From Epiperipatus broadwayi (taxonomy: Eukaryota; Onychophora; Udeonychophora; Euonychophora; Peripatidae), in assembly GCA_028023455.1 (NCBI GenBank), contig JAQFVV010006203.1, positions 8,846,876 to 8,910,875 of the forward strand: 64,000 bases of DNA. Direction: 5' to 3'. This document shows, one piece after another, positions 40,201-55,200 of this stretch. Within the stretch, counting starts at the first letter, position 1; every line of letters starts with the position of its first letter. The translations under genes were made by a program, and so were the position numbers. The notes under the pieces are model-generated. The model was not told the DNA's origin. It saw only the letters and a list, made by a program, of their open reading frames with translations, and made no database searches.

Positions 40201-43200
40201 TTTCATCATTAAAAAAAATACAATAACAGTAACCATCACCATCTAAACATAAGGCCAAAATATTCCCATTTATATAAAAAAAAATTAAACACACAAAAAT
40301 ACTTCTCTTTCTTTAAACTATACATCTCATATCAATATATATATACTACACATCTCTCAGGTATGTGGGGTATTTCAAGCCCTAATTAGCTTATTTCGAG
40401 CCCTAGTTGTTGCGCCAAATGTAATGGAATGTCAAATTTCGGCTTCAAACGCGATGAAATTCATGTTTTGAAATTTGCCTAGTTTTTTTTTTTCCCGTGG
40501 ATTAGGGGGTATTGTAAATATCGATAAGTCTATCTATATTTTAAAAATTATCATTTGTTATAAAAAAAAAATCTCTTTGAGTTGATGTTTATATATGAAG
40601 TATTATTATTGTTTATGGTTATTAGGTATAGTTATTGTTTGAAGTTATTATTTTATTTATATGTTGATGGTACATCGTTATGAATATTTAATTATTATAA
40701 ATGAATAAAGACATATAAATTGTTGATTATATAAAAAATTATTTTATTTGCAGTGATTATTAAAAAAATGCAATATTATTATTTATGTATATTTTTAAAG
40801 CTGTCAAATAAATTTTCAATTTAATATTTTTTATATATATGCTTGATATTTTATTTTTTTTTAATGTTAATTGTTTAAAATAAAATATGTGTAACAATGG
40901 TTTTCAAAACAGCATTTGCTAGCACGTGGAACAACAGCAACAACAAAAAGAGGCCATTATTATTAGGATAGTTATTAAAAAACAAAAGGATAAAAATTTG
41001 TTGTACTTTGTTTCTTTGAAATTACCATTCTTCAGAATATTGGAATAAGATAGATTTCTATGGTAAATACATAAATCATGACAGGCTAATAGAGATATAT
41101 CGCAGCCAAGAGGCTGCACCATTTTCTTTCATTTATTCCAAGGCAATTTAAAAAGAAAAACTAAGAAAATTTCAAAACATGAATTTCATCGCGTTTGAAG
41201 CCGAAATTTGACATAGCTATCTGGAATCTATAATGGTCAATCTAATAATAATCTGGAGGTAACTAGAATTAATATATTGGATTCAACATTTCAATTTATT
41301 TATTTATTTTTCAAGGAAAGAAATTTTAGAAGGATAAAAATATACATACATCCAAGAATTGACAATTTTCTCTAACGTGATAGTTTCTTCACTTTAACTA
41401 GAATGCATTCTAATATTAAACGGATAAAGAAATAAAACAATGGAATAAGTTGACTTTTGAAGGAAAACTGGACATGTGAATTTTGAAAGGTAGTAAATAA
41501 TTTTATATGTATAAATGATATATAAATATATTTTTGAGATCGATATTTTTGTTTACTTTTATTTTTCATTATAAAAATATAACGTTTTATAAATATTCAA
41601 TTCAAGCGTCTTGTTTTCTAACAGCAAAAATTGTTTTATTATTAATTTATTTAAAATAATTTAAAATCTTAAAGTATGGCTTATAAGTTTGGGTTGCATA
41701 TGAGTTGTTGTGTATATTTTAATAAGTAAATTTATATTCGCAAATTTTTATTATAAAAATTGTTTTATTATTAATTTATTTCCATTTTTTTTTAAACTTT
41801 ATATAATGATTCTTATGCATACCAAAACAATAATTTATATATATTTGCTGTATATAATATTTTTTTTATTATTATTTTAAATATCTGAAAAATATAAATA
41901 TGGATTTGTATTTATATTAATACATACTTGTTAAGCACAGATATGTCTTTATCTATTTAATATATATACTTATTGCAAGTATATATGTATATTTATTATT
42001 TGGGTTTGTATTTAAAACATTGATATTACCTAAAATTAAACCCTAATATAAAAATAAAGGATGTACTATTTGTTTTATAAGTAATGCCTTTGTAATTTAT
42101 TTGAAAGAGTATTAATATTTTATTCTTATTTTTCTTTTAATGCCAGAGTCATTATGAAATTAATTGAATTCACAATTTAATAGAGGATAACTTCATATTT
42201 CACTTATTGTTTAGTCTTTAGGCCACTTACACATATTATTATTCATTGATATGTTTAGATATACATAAATTTACATAATAGATGTGTATATTGGATTTAA
42301 TAGAATTCCCTTTGTTTCTGATATATATTCAATTAGTTAGTTATATCAACCTTGAAAATAAATTATAATGATAGATCTCATTGCTCTGTATGATTTTAGA
42401 TTTATTTCATGTATAGCTAGTTGGAAGGGCATATAAACAATTTATTTAAATATAACTGGGATAATTTTGTCTTTCTTCATTTAAATCATACAATCTATTA
42501 TATTAGGCTTTCTCAACAATTGGATTCATTTAGATTATATATATATTCCATTACATTTATCATCCAATGTTTGAAGCATTATTTTCTTCTCATATATTGA
42601 TGTTCCATTACATTTGAGGTAAAATATGTTTATATGATATATTGTCCATTACATTTGGCACCACAAATTGTTGGTCCCAGTTAACTGATGATTGGTATAA
42701 TGGAGTAAAAGTATGTTCCATTACATTTGGACGCCATAACGTGGTCAGCATAATATGTTCGTTTAATTATTCATTACATTTGGTGTTTCAAAGTTAGGGG
42801 CTTGGTTAACTAATGATTATTGTTGCAAAGGTTCATATGTTTATTTTCATTTGAGATCATATAAAGATACATTCCATTATATTTGGCTTTCCCAATGTTT
42901 GGGGCCTTCTTTCTTCAATTTAAATGGAATGCAGCAAGTACATTCCATTACAATATATATATAATTACAATTTTTTCACTTAATACAATTATTATTAATA
43001 TATGAAGTACACAGGTACATTTACACACACATATTCCAAGCTTCTAGAATTTGGAGTTTCTGGTTATGATGTAATCCTAGGAGAATGTTTACAGCCTCCT
43101 ACTTCATAACTGATTTGACATTATAGTCAGCTTTGCACTTCTCTTCAACTTGAGATTTTCCCCCCAGTTTTTTCCATTTCCAACAATTTTTTTCTTCAGC

Positions 43201-46200
43201 ATTCACCTGTTCCTCAATTTTAGTGATTTCCAGTTGTGTGATTTATGCATCTCTTATATATAATACCTGAAATTGTTTGGAGTGTTATTAGCTACTTTTG
43301 CAGGATCTCTTATGATCTGTAATTCTAATAGATTTTTAGATCATGCTTAACCCAAATTTTATTGCCTATTTTGTATTTATCCTTCCTCTCAGGCAAAAGT
43401 AAATGCAGTTTCTGCCCTAACAATATTTCAACTGAAGATTTAATAATTGCTACTTAAGGAATTATAAGTTGGTTCAAAAACAATATATATAACAAATCTT
43501 GAATATTGCAAGAATTTAATTTATTTAAAGTCTATTTTAAATGTTGGGCAGCCTTTTCAATCAATGTCAATCCATTAGTTGTAGGATTTTAGCTCAGAAT
43601 GTGTACATTTTATCACTAGCCTTTTTTCACAAAGTCTTAAAATTTTTCTAATATAAAACAATTTCTAATGTTGGACACCAGTTTCAAAAAAACACTGATT
43701 TAAAAAAGAGACCAGACTATTTATGCTCTATCCTTTTAGAAAATTTTCAAGAAGCACTAGACCCCCTCCCTCCAGCCTATAATTCTTTTATGCTTTTTGG
43801 CCTTGGAGAACTTTTGACTGAATTTATTTTTCTGGAGAATGGATTTTATACCTAGATTAAAAATAATATGATCCAGAAATAGCAGTTTCCACCATTTCCA
43901 TATGCCTTTTAAATAGTTGGGCCTAGTTCCAAATTGGGAGTTTCATACTAACACTTCTAATTCTGATATCAGAATATTGTTGAAATATGGAATCATGATT
44001 TTGTATTCTGTTAGAAAATATCTATCTAAAGAGTGAAATATATTTAACACTGTTGTGATTCCAAATGAGAGTCTATTATAGTTGAATATATATGCATGAT
44101 AATAAATAGAATCTGCAAAATCTTTAGTGGTAGAAATTTGATTAAATGTGACATTCAAAACTAATTTTGTGAAATGCATCAGCTTCTTTTGTTACCATTT
44201 TTTAAAGCTCATATTTCTGTTGCTTGATTATCAACACTCAAATCTAATTTTCTAAATAGATTTATGATGGTTAATTAGAAATTTCAGTAGATGTGATTAT
44301 ATCTTTTCCCACCTATTAACCTTTCCCACTAACTTTGCCTGTTGATTGAAAAATAATTTACAGGTCTTAACAGATGGAATAACTACCTTTTGAATGAATG
44401 TCTCTTGAATGAATGCCAATGTGAACAAGTGTCTAATTAGTTTGATCTTGATAAGACTTAAGTATACTATGAAACTTAGTTTTCATTTATCTTTCCATTT
44501 GTTTTATCAAGATGTCAATTCCCAATGGCTCAAACCATTCCCTATAAATTAATGAGTTAATGTGACAATATATATATTGGCAAAAGTTTTGTTTTGTCAT
44601 TTATCTTGATTGAAATTTTTACTATGTGCTTTAATTTAATTGTCTTTTGCATTCTGTATTTAAAATTTTAGTTAATTGTGGTGCCTGTTTACATTTTTAG
44701 ATAACAATTTTCAGTCTTTAAATGTCATAAGCACAATTCTCACTCCATTATCAATTTCTGATATTTGATTTTTATATAGGCTTTTTTTGTGTGTGCTATT
44801 TATTTTTTGTTTGTATTGATTAAACTTAATTCTCATGAAAAGGCAGATTTATTCTCTCTTTTGTTTGCAGAGGTCCACAATTATTATAACACTCCTTTTA
44901 TTGTTTGTACTCATTAGTTATATGGTATAGATATCCACAATAAGGAACATTTGCATTCTTGATTTCATTTTGTATTTATCTTAGTATGGTTTAGCCTTTT
45001 AATTTCTGTAATTATCTGTTTTCCATTATTCTTTGCTGCCTAGGTAAGGAACTCTTTATTCTGTTCTATGATAAGTCAGTTGTATTTAGTAACTGTTTCT
45101 TTAGTGATTCATTGTCCATTCTTTAAAACTTCTGCCAAAAAATGTTCATATCTGCAGTCTAACTAAATCTTTTATTATTATATGACTTTCCTGAATCTTA
45201 TTCCCCTTCTTTTGGCATCTATAGCAAAAAAAATATAAATGAGCTACGTACCTGGACAGTCCTAAGTTAAAATAACTGTTTAATTTATCTACTATTTAGA
45301 AATAAGATTTTATCTTCCAGTTTATTGCATTTTGCATCAACAGTTTGTGATTTCTATCACTCTCTGATTCACCATGCATAGAAGAGTAGCTATCTTTTTT
45401 TATAATATAATTTATAACTAAATATTTCTGAACATAATCTAAGTATAATGGTCACTCTGCCGGATCATCTAAATCAAATTAATATGTTTACTTGAGTTAT
45501 CAATATTATTTCTATAATTTACTCAAACTTCACTTTAGGATTTAACTTAATTATTTCTTACATTCATGGATCAAATACACAAAAATGTTAGTATACAAGT
45601 GGTCCTCAACTTTGGTATCTAATTGTTTCATGAAATGTGTATGAAAGTAGAACAATATAAAAAAAACACCAAAAAGTGGTTTTTAAAATATTTATTTTTT
45701 AATGAGGTGTACTAGCATATACATAAATAACACTTTATTGATTAGTATCTGATGTTTTCTTTATAAATTTATCAAGAGATAGCTGAATTGTATTCTTCTT
45801 TTCTCAATAATAAGTTCCATAACACGCTGTGTCTTTTTCTGTTGCCTTTTGTACAAAATAGAAAATTGTATGAAAGTAGAATGTATGAAAGTGAAGAACT
45901 GCTTGTAATATGCTTTGTTTTTCAATAATATAGCAGAAAAAGTTTGTATTATGCATGCATATATCTAAAAGGAAATTCTATATCTATTTTAATGGTGAAA
46001 GCAGCATCATTCTAAGTCTTATAGTTTTCTTTTATGAATTTTTTCGTAAAAACTATTGGGTGGGATGGGGACGACAGAGAATTCCTTTAAACCAGACATT
46101 TTAGATAGATATGATTGTTTTTTTCAAAATTAATATAAATCTAGCGCTAAGAAAACTTTTATATATTATATTAATATTTTAAAAATATATATAATATATA

Positions 46201-49200
46201 TTTTTATCTATTCTCTAAGAACTTACACTACGGGTAGCAAGATAAAAGCTGTAACAATTGCATTACAAGGCTTAAAAAAATTACAATGATCTCAAATAAA
46301 AAGTTATTTGCCATATTTTTTTCACCACAATGAACACATATATATGTGTGTCTATGTATATATTATTCTTGCTATTAGTATTATTAATATTATTACACCA
46401 AACAAAGTATTACATGATTATCCCAGAATACTTTCAATAGCTACCTGAGTAATTAATAAAATTCGTTTTTTATATATTTCATTCCCCTTACCAAAGAAAC
46501 AAAGATATCTATAGTTAACATATAACAGAAGATCCTAGAACACATACATAGTAGCTGCTTAGTATCCGACCAATATAAATAAAATTTAAAAAAGACTTAG
46601 ATTTGAAACCTTATAGTGTTTGAATTAAAGATCATTAGCTGGGATAATATGAAAAAAAAAGTGTCATATAGATATGTAGGTGCAAGACCAATAACCAGAA
46701 ATTAACTTAAGATTCAGATGAAGACTATTACCTAATAATTACTGATTACTCAAAACTTATGATAATACTGGAGTACACAAGAAATCACTGTTCATAATGC
46801 TATTAAGATTATCATCAAAAAACTACTATACTATAAAAAAAAAATGTTAAAAAAATCATTTCCAACTTTTAAATAAACTTGCATTATACGTCAAATAAAA
46901 AACTGCTATGCATAACAATTTGTTGGCATCTGAAACAGAAACTGTAAAAAAAGATGATTATCTTAAATAAACATTTAGATACTATTCCACAATTCTTACA
47001 GAATGCAGAAAAGGTTATGAATTATTTATGAAGCCCATATCTCAAGTACTAAATATATATTTTCTGACATGGTAGTAGAATTCACCTGCATTCAAATGAT
47101 CCCACTACTGGGTTGTTTTGATAGGTCTCAAGTAACTATTAATAATAGATCCAATTTTTAAGTAATCATTGATGGTAAATTTTTTATTTGGAATAGTTTC
47201 TCCAAAGTCAATTCACTGTCAATATATGCATTTTCAGTTTCCAATGAAGAAGAAATAATTTATTTTTCTTCAGAAACAAACGTAAATTCGTATAATAGAT
47301 AAACAAGCTTGCTTGTCTAAAATAGTTTCTTTTTGCAAAGGAATTATTTCTGAAATTCCTTTTAGTATAATAGTTACTATAATACTCTGATATGCTATAA
47401 TCCAGAGTTCAGATATAAAATGAAGCTAGATTTTTTTTCATATCTAAGAATAAATTTTTTGAGGTGGTTCTTAGCTAGTTGAAGAAGCTATCTAATATTA
47501 ATCAAAAAATGGGTACTTAACTATTGTCCATTGAAAATGAAGTAAATTTGAATAATAATCTAGATATATCAGACAAATAATATTGCTATGATGATAAAAA
47601 AATCATGATTGAAATATAATGCAATTTCTACCAACAATGGAAGTTTTTCCATCAATGAAGCCCATGGTTAATTTTATCTTTGTTATACAATCAAAAATCA
47701 CGTAAGGTTTAGTTTATTTTCAAGAACTGCATTAGATTTGAAAACTTCAAGTCATTAATTTCAATAATATATAAAAAAGTATTATTTTAGTTGGTGGATA
47801 TTTGGTTGTAAATCAAATGATCTCCATTGAGAAAAAATAATTATCAAAAACTAGACTGGGATTTGGAAGATATTATTACCTAGTATCAGATGATAATTTA
47901 AGCTTACAAAAGATGATATCTGGATTACAATGAAGAGAAAGGCAGCTGTTTATAATTAATATTTATATTAATAAAATGTTTGATAGAAATAAATATCATT
48001 TTAATGAAAATGAATATCAAAAGTATAATATACCTGTAATATTTGTTTTTATCTTCTTATTATAGCCTAAGATTTCACTTTCTGTTCCCTTTTTGATTTT
48101 GCCTCTTTCTAATCTACCAGTAATAACAGTACCTCGACCTTTAAAAAAATAATATATATTTACATATAACCAAAAAGTAATTCATAGTAAAATTTGAAAA
48201 CAATGCAGCAATCTATACCTGGGATTGAGTAAACATTTTCCACTGGCATTAGGAAAGGTTTATCCAAATCTCTAATGGGGGTAGGGATATGTTCATCTAT
48301 ACATGCTAATAATTTTTTAATAGAATCACGACCAAGTTCAGGATTTGTATCCTATTTTATTTTTAAAAAAAACTTAATTCAGCAAAAAAAAATACAGAGT
48401 GATTATAGAAAATAAAACACAATTAAATTGTGTGTATATGTATAAATGTACATATATAGAAATAGAGAACCAGTTGCACATTGGTAACTGAAATTCAAAT
48501 ATAAGATATCACTACCTTATGAAAAAAATGTAAAGTCTGAATAAACTTTTAACCTGTGTTTCTTTATTTAGCACTGTTAAAGGCAATGTAATGTATGGTG
48601 TTAGTGTTGTTTTATACATATAAACAAATAAGTAATCTTTTATTAAAAGATGTGCTTAACTGACTCAGACAGACACATGTAGTTGAATTGTTAAATTATA
48701 ATTTAAAGTTATATATATTACTTAATAGAAATTATAAGTAAATGTGTGAAAATTTAGTTTTCAGGTTCATTCTTATGTGTGAATGCTTGTAATTAGTATA
48801 TAGTCAGTGATAAAAAAAACATTATTAATAAAGAATCACAAATGGATGTTCAAAAACAGTGTTCATATCTTTCATCTGCAACAGTTCAAGATTTATAATA
48901 TGTACTGAAAGGTATAATTTAGTTCCTAATGTTTATCAGAAATACATCAATATACTAGAATTATTATAATTAATAAAGTATATTATCCACATTAATGAGC
49001 ATTCACTGAATCTAAATTCAACAATGACTAAAAACTATAGTCACAAGTATGTAAATCCAAATATACATCAATTACAATATAGCATATAAAATTACACTTT
49101 ATTCAAAACAAAAATAATGCTGAAAATATTTTGAAATAATATATCCATAATCAACTTGACCTCACAGAGAATTAACATTATAATTGAGAACTAGCAAAAG

Positions 49201-52200
49201 AATATCATAATAGTGGTTTTAAGCTGCACATTTTTAACACATATATATATATATGCACTGTGAACAAAAATCTTGTTTTTTTTTCATACCTTTTACTACT
49301 TTTTCAATCATAGATAACTAAAAGTGCCAATAAGAAAACCATGATAATGAAAGAAAACTGATTGTTTCACATAATTTCTTCTCAATTGCCATTGTTTTCT
49401 TCTACTTCAGAGAAATGGATAATCTTAGGTAATTTTATTTATCTATGATATTGTACATTGTAGCAATAGATGTGCCATTAATGGTAATTGATCAAAATAT
49501 ATAAGAAAATGTAAAATATCCACAAATTAAATTAGTCTAGGGGAATATGAATACGAAATGGGCAATTGTGTACATGGTGGAGCGACTATACAATTTTTGT
49601 TTTTTATTAATAACAATATAATAATCACAGATAATGATCAGACTGGACACCGATGAAAGACAAGCCTTTATGCAGATCCAGCTATATTTCCTAACCATCA
49701 TCACATTTATGATATTATTATAAGACAAAGTAAAATAATCTACTTGAAATTCAGAAGAGAAATAAACTAGCAACTGATTATTAAAAACAACACTAATTTT
49801 AATTAACAAATATAATAAAATAAAAAATTTATATTTACATCTACATACTAGTACAAATGCATGATATCAGTTTTATTAATTTACCTATTTTATATTCAAT
49901 TGAGCTCAATTTTATTTCACATTGCACAGATTTTCAATAGAGACAAATGTATGGTCATAAAGATCCTTATTTAATATTTTCAATTAATCCATGATTTATT
50001 TCCATTAATTTCCTTTCTTGTGGTAGAGGGTATCGAATCTACCTAATTTACTACATTTATGGTAAAGTATTTTCATTTGGCAAACAATTGATTGGATGGC
50101 AGGTTTCCTTGTGCGATCAAGTGTCATATATTTTAGTATCTGCAATTAATTAGTAGGCTGGAAGAATCATTGTTGATTCTAAAGGCATTGTCTTATTTAC
50201 AACTCCATAATAAGCTATATCAGTGGAAGCTTCAGGGTGGGCACTCTGAAGTTTTACACCAGTAATTGCACTATATCCATATAGACGAGCATTAAAATTT
50301 TCTTAGCTTCCATTATACAAGCAATCCAAAGAAGAAGTCAAGTTTTTCCCTTTTTTTGTTTGAAAAGCAGACAATGTAAGAGTTTTTTTTCTTCCCCAGG
50401 CATTTTGCAACTGGTTTCCATAGCAACTTGTTATTTTAGAATAGTCAATTTTATTTTACAATAAAGAATTTCAAGAAATTTTTAATTTCTTACAATTATT
50501 ATTTTTTTTAATTTCTTAATAATTTATTTTACACACATGATTTCTCTTTATATATTATGTATGTATATAGGTATATGTACATGTGTGTGTATATATATAA
50601 AATTGTGGACACATACTAAAAAATTGACAAGCACTCATCTGTCAATAATTGTTATGGTTGTGTCAATTTTCTAATTTATGTGTGAAGAATAGTTCTTTCC
50701 ACAATTTTAGATATATATAAATCGCTATAGTATTAATTATTACATATATAATATAATGGTCACCCAGCATACATGGGTGATATAGCAAGCCTGTGTTAAA
50801 TAGTTCAAATTATTTAAAGTTCTTTTAAATTTAAAATATTATTACTTTGAATGTGAGTGTATGTATATGCATGGATGAGGTATATATATAAGCATCTTAC
50901 TCGGATAAATGACTTAAATCCATGTAGGACAGCTTAAATTAAGCAAAAGAGATTGAAATAATTTTTTTTTTTTTGTTTGAAAAAAGAAAAATTAATTTGA
51001 TTAGATTTACCGATAACAAAAATGAATCTAAAAACAGTAATTTAATCTGTAGTTTTAATTACTGATTCATTGTACATTTATACTTGTAAAAAAAAAAAAA
51101 TGTAAAAGAATTGATAAAGGAAAATAAAAGATCACATATTTTCTGGAATCTGGACTGAAGAGTTTAGCTGATTCTTGGAAAGGTAGAAGAAACTTTTTTT
51201 TTAACTTAGTGAACTCTTAACATGGCTAAAAAATATATCACAGTTTAGAAAATTATGTTACTGTAAATTATGAAACAATAATTGTCCTTGCCAGAAACAC
51301 AACATTTGCTTATGGAATTCAAGGATTATTTGTTAATACAGCCTGAGAACATGCAATGCTAATTAATCTAAAGTGTAGCAATTCACCATAAATCATGTAA
51401 ACTGGAAATTTCCTGAGCTCAACTTGAATGCCTAAACCATGATTAACTAAAAACACCGATGGAAAATGTGTGCCTCTATTTTTTTTTTTAAAAAACAGAA
51501 CAAATAAAATGAAACAAGTTGAAAGAAAAACAACAGGAGTGTCCCCCCCCCCCCCATTCTGATCAGTAATCAAAGTTCTACAATAAAAATACCATGCTAA
51601 GAATATTTGTTTTGAAATTTTTAAAAAAACAACAATATATTAAAAAGACTTGAAGTCAGCACAATTCTGATTCCTTTATTTGAATGTATTTCATATATAT
51701 ATTATCTATTTATTTTTTATATGCTTAGCTTAGCTTTAACTTTGTGTGTGTGTGTGTACACATATATGTGAGTTAAATTTTAATTGTTGAATAAATGATT
51801 ATTAGTTTTAAAAATTCAAGTTGTCAGTGCTATTTTATTTATTGGCTTGCAGTTCTGTGTTTATCAAAAGAAAAAAAAAAGATTTTTAATTAGAGAAAGT
51901 GTTTAACCATTGAACAAATGCCAGGATGTTCTAGTGTATTGGGGGGTTATAATTTTTGAAATTGGTTCATTCAGCATGGTGCCCAAAGGCCGAACATGCA
52001 TGCCTTCTTATTTAAATTAAAATATTGCTGAGTGTTAACACTATTTCAAATCACTAGTGTTGATTTTGGGGAGGTGATAGCAAATATAACCTGTATTTAG
52101 TTCACTCATCTCCATTATTATCTGCTTTATATGATCCTTGAAATTTGCCTTGTTTAGTCATATCTAAGGATAGTCCCTCAAAGTTACCTATACAGTACAA

Positions 52201-55200
52201 ACTAATGATTCAACATTGCAGGGAATTAAAAATGAGAAACTTTCTCTGAACTTGTACAAATAAGATGCAGGCTTAAAAATCAGTTTCATAATAAGTTCAA
52301 GCCCTAATTTAGGCAAGGTCAATAATTGTTGGTTTATTTAAAGAATAAGCCCTAACTATAAGTAGACTACCTATAGTTTAAAACAATTATTGAGAGGAAT
52401 ATGTGTCAATTTTCTAGCACATGTGTGAAGAGTAGTTCCTTCCACAATTTTACATATATATATGAAAGCTTCATATAAGCATATTAATTCTTGCTATATT
52501 ATTTTAATAAAGAGTGTTCAATTTTAAAATTATATGCATGTGATTCAGTAAAAGATGAATGAAAATTATCCTCTTAATTTAATTCACTGAGAATTATTAA
52601 AAAATTAATATTTACAATCAAATCAATCATCAATATTCTCTCATTCTCTTTCCATTTTAGATTAATGCAGAACCCAGTTCCAGTGAGCATCTCATGCCTC
52701 CAATCATCTCTCTGTACTAATTATATTAAAAGAATTGAGTGTTTGTACAAACTGCATTTCTATCTTTTAAATTCGAGCATAATAATTTTACTTATATATT
52801 CTTCTTTTTAGTTTTATATCTTTCCTGCAGTTAGAATGATGAATAATTGCTAATAATGATAATGAAATTTTGTTGCTAATAATGTAAAGTCAAAAAAATT
52901 TTTAATTCATGAGCAATTCAAAAAGCTAAAACTACAGTTAGCAATCTTCCTTCAGTAGTCATGAAGTTGTTTGCTTTCAGTTTAGTAACTTAATTTGCAT
53001 ACATAGTAAGAAATAAATTAACAATAGATTATATTCATAATTGATGATGATAAATTTTAGAGGAAAAGAATGAAACTGAATACTAAATCGACAAATTGTG
53101 ATTTAATTACTGCTGTATTTTGTTTATAGATATGAAAGTTTGACAAATGTCAAAAAAAAAAATTTATGCATGAATTCATTGGCTATATATTTTACTGCAA
53201 CAAAAATCAATACTTTATTATAGTTTGCAATTTTTTTTTATTCTGTAATTGTTTGAAATGAGTAAGATTATGTACATTATTTTAAAGAACAAATCATTAT
53301 TTAAAAATTTATCAGCCTATGAATGTCATTACTGCTAACAAAACAAAAGCAGATTAGAAATAAATCCAAAGTTCGCATTGATAGAGGCAAAAGAGAGGAA
53401 CTGGTCTGAAAGTGGGGATTATATTGCACTACTATCTGATAATTGCTAGAATAGTGAAAAAAATATACTTACTAACTATTCCAAGTAGCAATTGAATTTA
53501 TAGTATTACCATGATATAATTCATCTTTCTAATATTTATTTATTTAATGATTGGATGTTTTTGACATTTTAACTATTAACAAAATATCATAAGGAACCTG
53601 TAGAGATTACAATCAGATAGATTCACTGATGAGTTTATTAAGTCCTTCAATTCTGCCATTGCAGCCATAGATTTTGTAGATATAGTTTGTGTTAATTCCG
53701 TTTATGAAGCAGATAAGTGCAACCATAAATTGTTCTGAATTTATTGATGGGACTCCAAATGAATCTGGAAAAATCAAATCCAGCTGAAGTTATTGTTGGA
53801 TCTGGAAAAAGAAATTTGTTTAGAATATTATAAGTATTCCGTTTTTTTATGCCACAACTATTTGAGCGTAAAATCTTTACTTAACCTCGCAAATTGATCT
53901 TGAATTGAGATTTGTCTTAGGTAACAAAATTATATCTTAAGTTATTGGTGTTTGATCTGCTTAACAGTTTTTTATACATTTTAATGAATCAATTTCTCAT
54001 CTACTCTCTGGTGAAGGAATATATGAAAGAGTAGGAAACCATGATGCAAAATTGAGCCTACTATCTTCATTAGGTAAGGAAAAAGATCCAGTCTTTAAAA
54101 AAGATTCCCAGTCTTTTCATATCTTTATTGAGATTTTTATTTCAGGAAAAGATCTCTTTTGCGAAATTAAAGCAATATAAGCATAAACGATTTTCTTATA
54201 TCCTATTAAGCTAAGATCAGTACAATTTTCTATCTATTATAATTATCAGTTAGTATTACTTAAATTTTTCTATTGGAGTGCATTTTATCAAGTAAATTAA
54301 ACGTTATCTTCATTTAAAAATTTTAGACCATTTTTCCAAACAGAATCATAAGCTGAGATTAGATCAATAAAGATAGCATCAGTTTTTAATTAATTTCTAA
54401 AATCTTTTTCAATGTGAGTTCACAGCAGCTTCTTTCTGGCCTAAATCAAATCTGCTCTATAGATAGATGGCTCTCTACTATTAGCAAAATTCTTGCAGAT
54501 ATGATTCTTTCTAAAAGCTTGTAAGAAACACATAATAATGATATTGGATGATTTTTTGGATCATTGCTAAGTTTATTTGGTTTTAATACTGCTATAATTT
54601 TGCTTTTATGACAAATTTTTGGAATAGTTTCTGTAATAATATTATTGAATAGTTTAGCTAACCATGTTTTGACTTTGGGTCCTAAATTTTTTAGAAATTC
54701 TGGAATTATACTATCTGCTCTTAATGCCTTTCCTGGTTTAAAACAATCACAGGTATCAATAATGTAGGACATTGTGAAATAGAAGTTTGCAACTATGCTC
54801 TAATGATGCGTTTTGTCATTCTATCAATGATATGTTTAAAAGTCTGATGTAAGATTAACAAACTCATTAATTCTTGTCGCAACTAAAATTTATAAAGAAT
54901 TGCTTCTCCATGCTTTCTGTCACCATTCACTGATTTTACAACTTTGTTAGCAATTTTGGATTATTAGTAGATAGAAATTATTGCCTATAAAGATCACTTG
55001 GTTTTATTCCAATATGGAATAAATTGTTTTTGATATTCAGGAGGGATGGATTTTGTGACATCTATTATTAGAGTTTGTTAATAATAAAAGGGAATTGAAG
55101 AGATCCTATTAATATTCTTTTCAAGATATCTTATCACAGATCAGGGTAACTTTCAATGATAGAAATGCGAGTTTCAAGAGAGATTAGACTTGGTTTATTT

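Larger units (their letters stand above)
33803..42952. mobile_element. 9.15-kb element with about 2.5-kb terminal inverted repeats
   Basis: The left arm (33803 to about 36295) and right arm (about 40497-42952) are near-identical in inverse orientation over about 2.47 kb. Outermost bases are TGTAATGGAATGTACTTGC on the left and its exact complement on the right. Both flanks carry ATATATAT (33795-33802 and 42953-42960), a fair 8-bp target duplication although the sequence is simple. The middle 4.2 kb holds a broken, repeat-rich coding region on the minus strand (38713-36492). No transposase, reverse transcriptase, integrase or polymerase is recognisable. It may be a foldback-type DNA transposon, a non-autonomous relative of a large transposon, or an inverted duplication; the matching tips plus flank repeat favour transposition. 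Confidence 0.8.
29435..48033 (-). other. 18.6-kb intron of TUFM
   Basis: Donor GTATAT at 48033, acceptor AAAAAG at 29435. It contains a mariner remnant, the 9.15-kb inverted-repeat element, a Gypsy pol remnant and a pogo-like MITE, each listed separately. 29500-33300 and 45950-48000 show AT-rich DNA without recognisable genes. Confidence 0.85.

Noticed and set aside
36300-40490. Polinton/Maverick interior
   Set aside because: No protein-primed polymerase, integrase, protease, ATPase or capsid motif can be read in either strand, and the element is too short.
51319-51573. 84-codon minus-strand frame with Gly run
   Set aside because: Gly run is a poly-C tract; no other feature supports coding.
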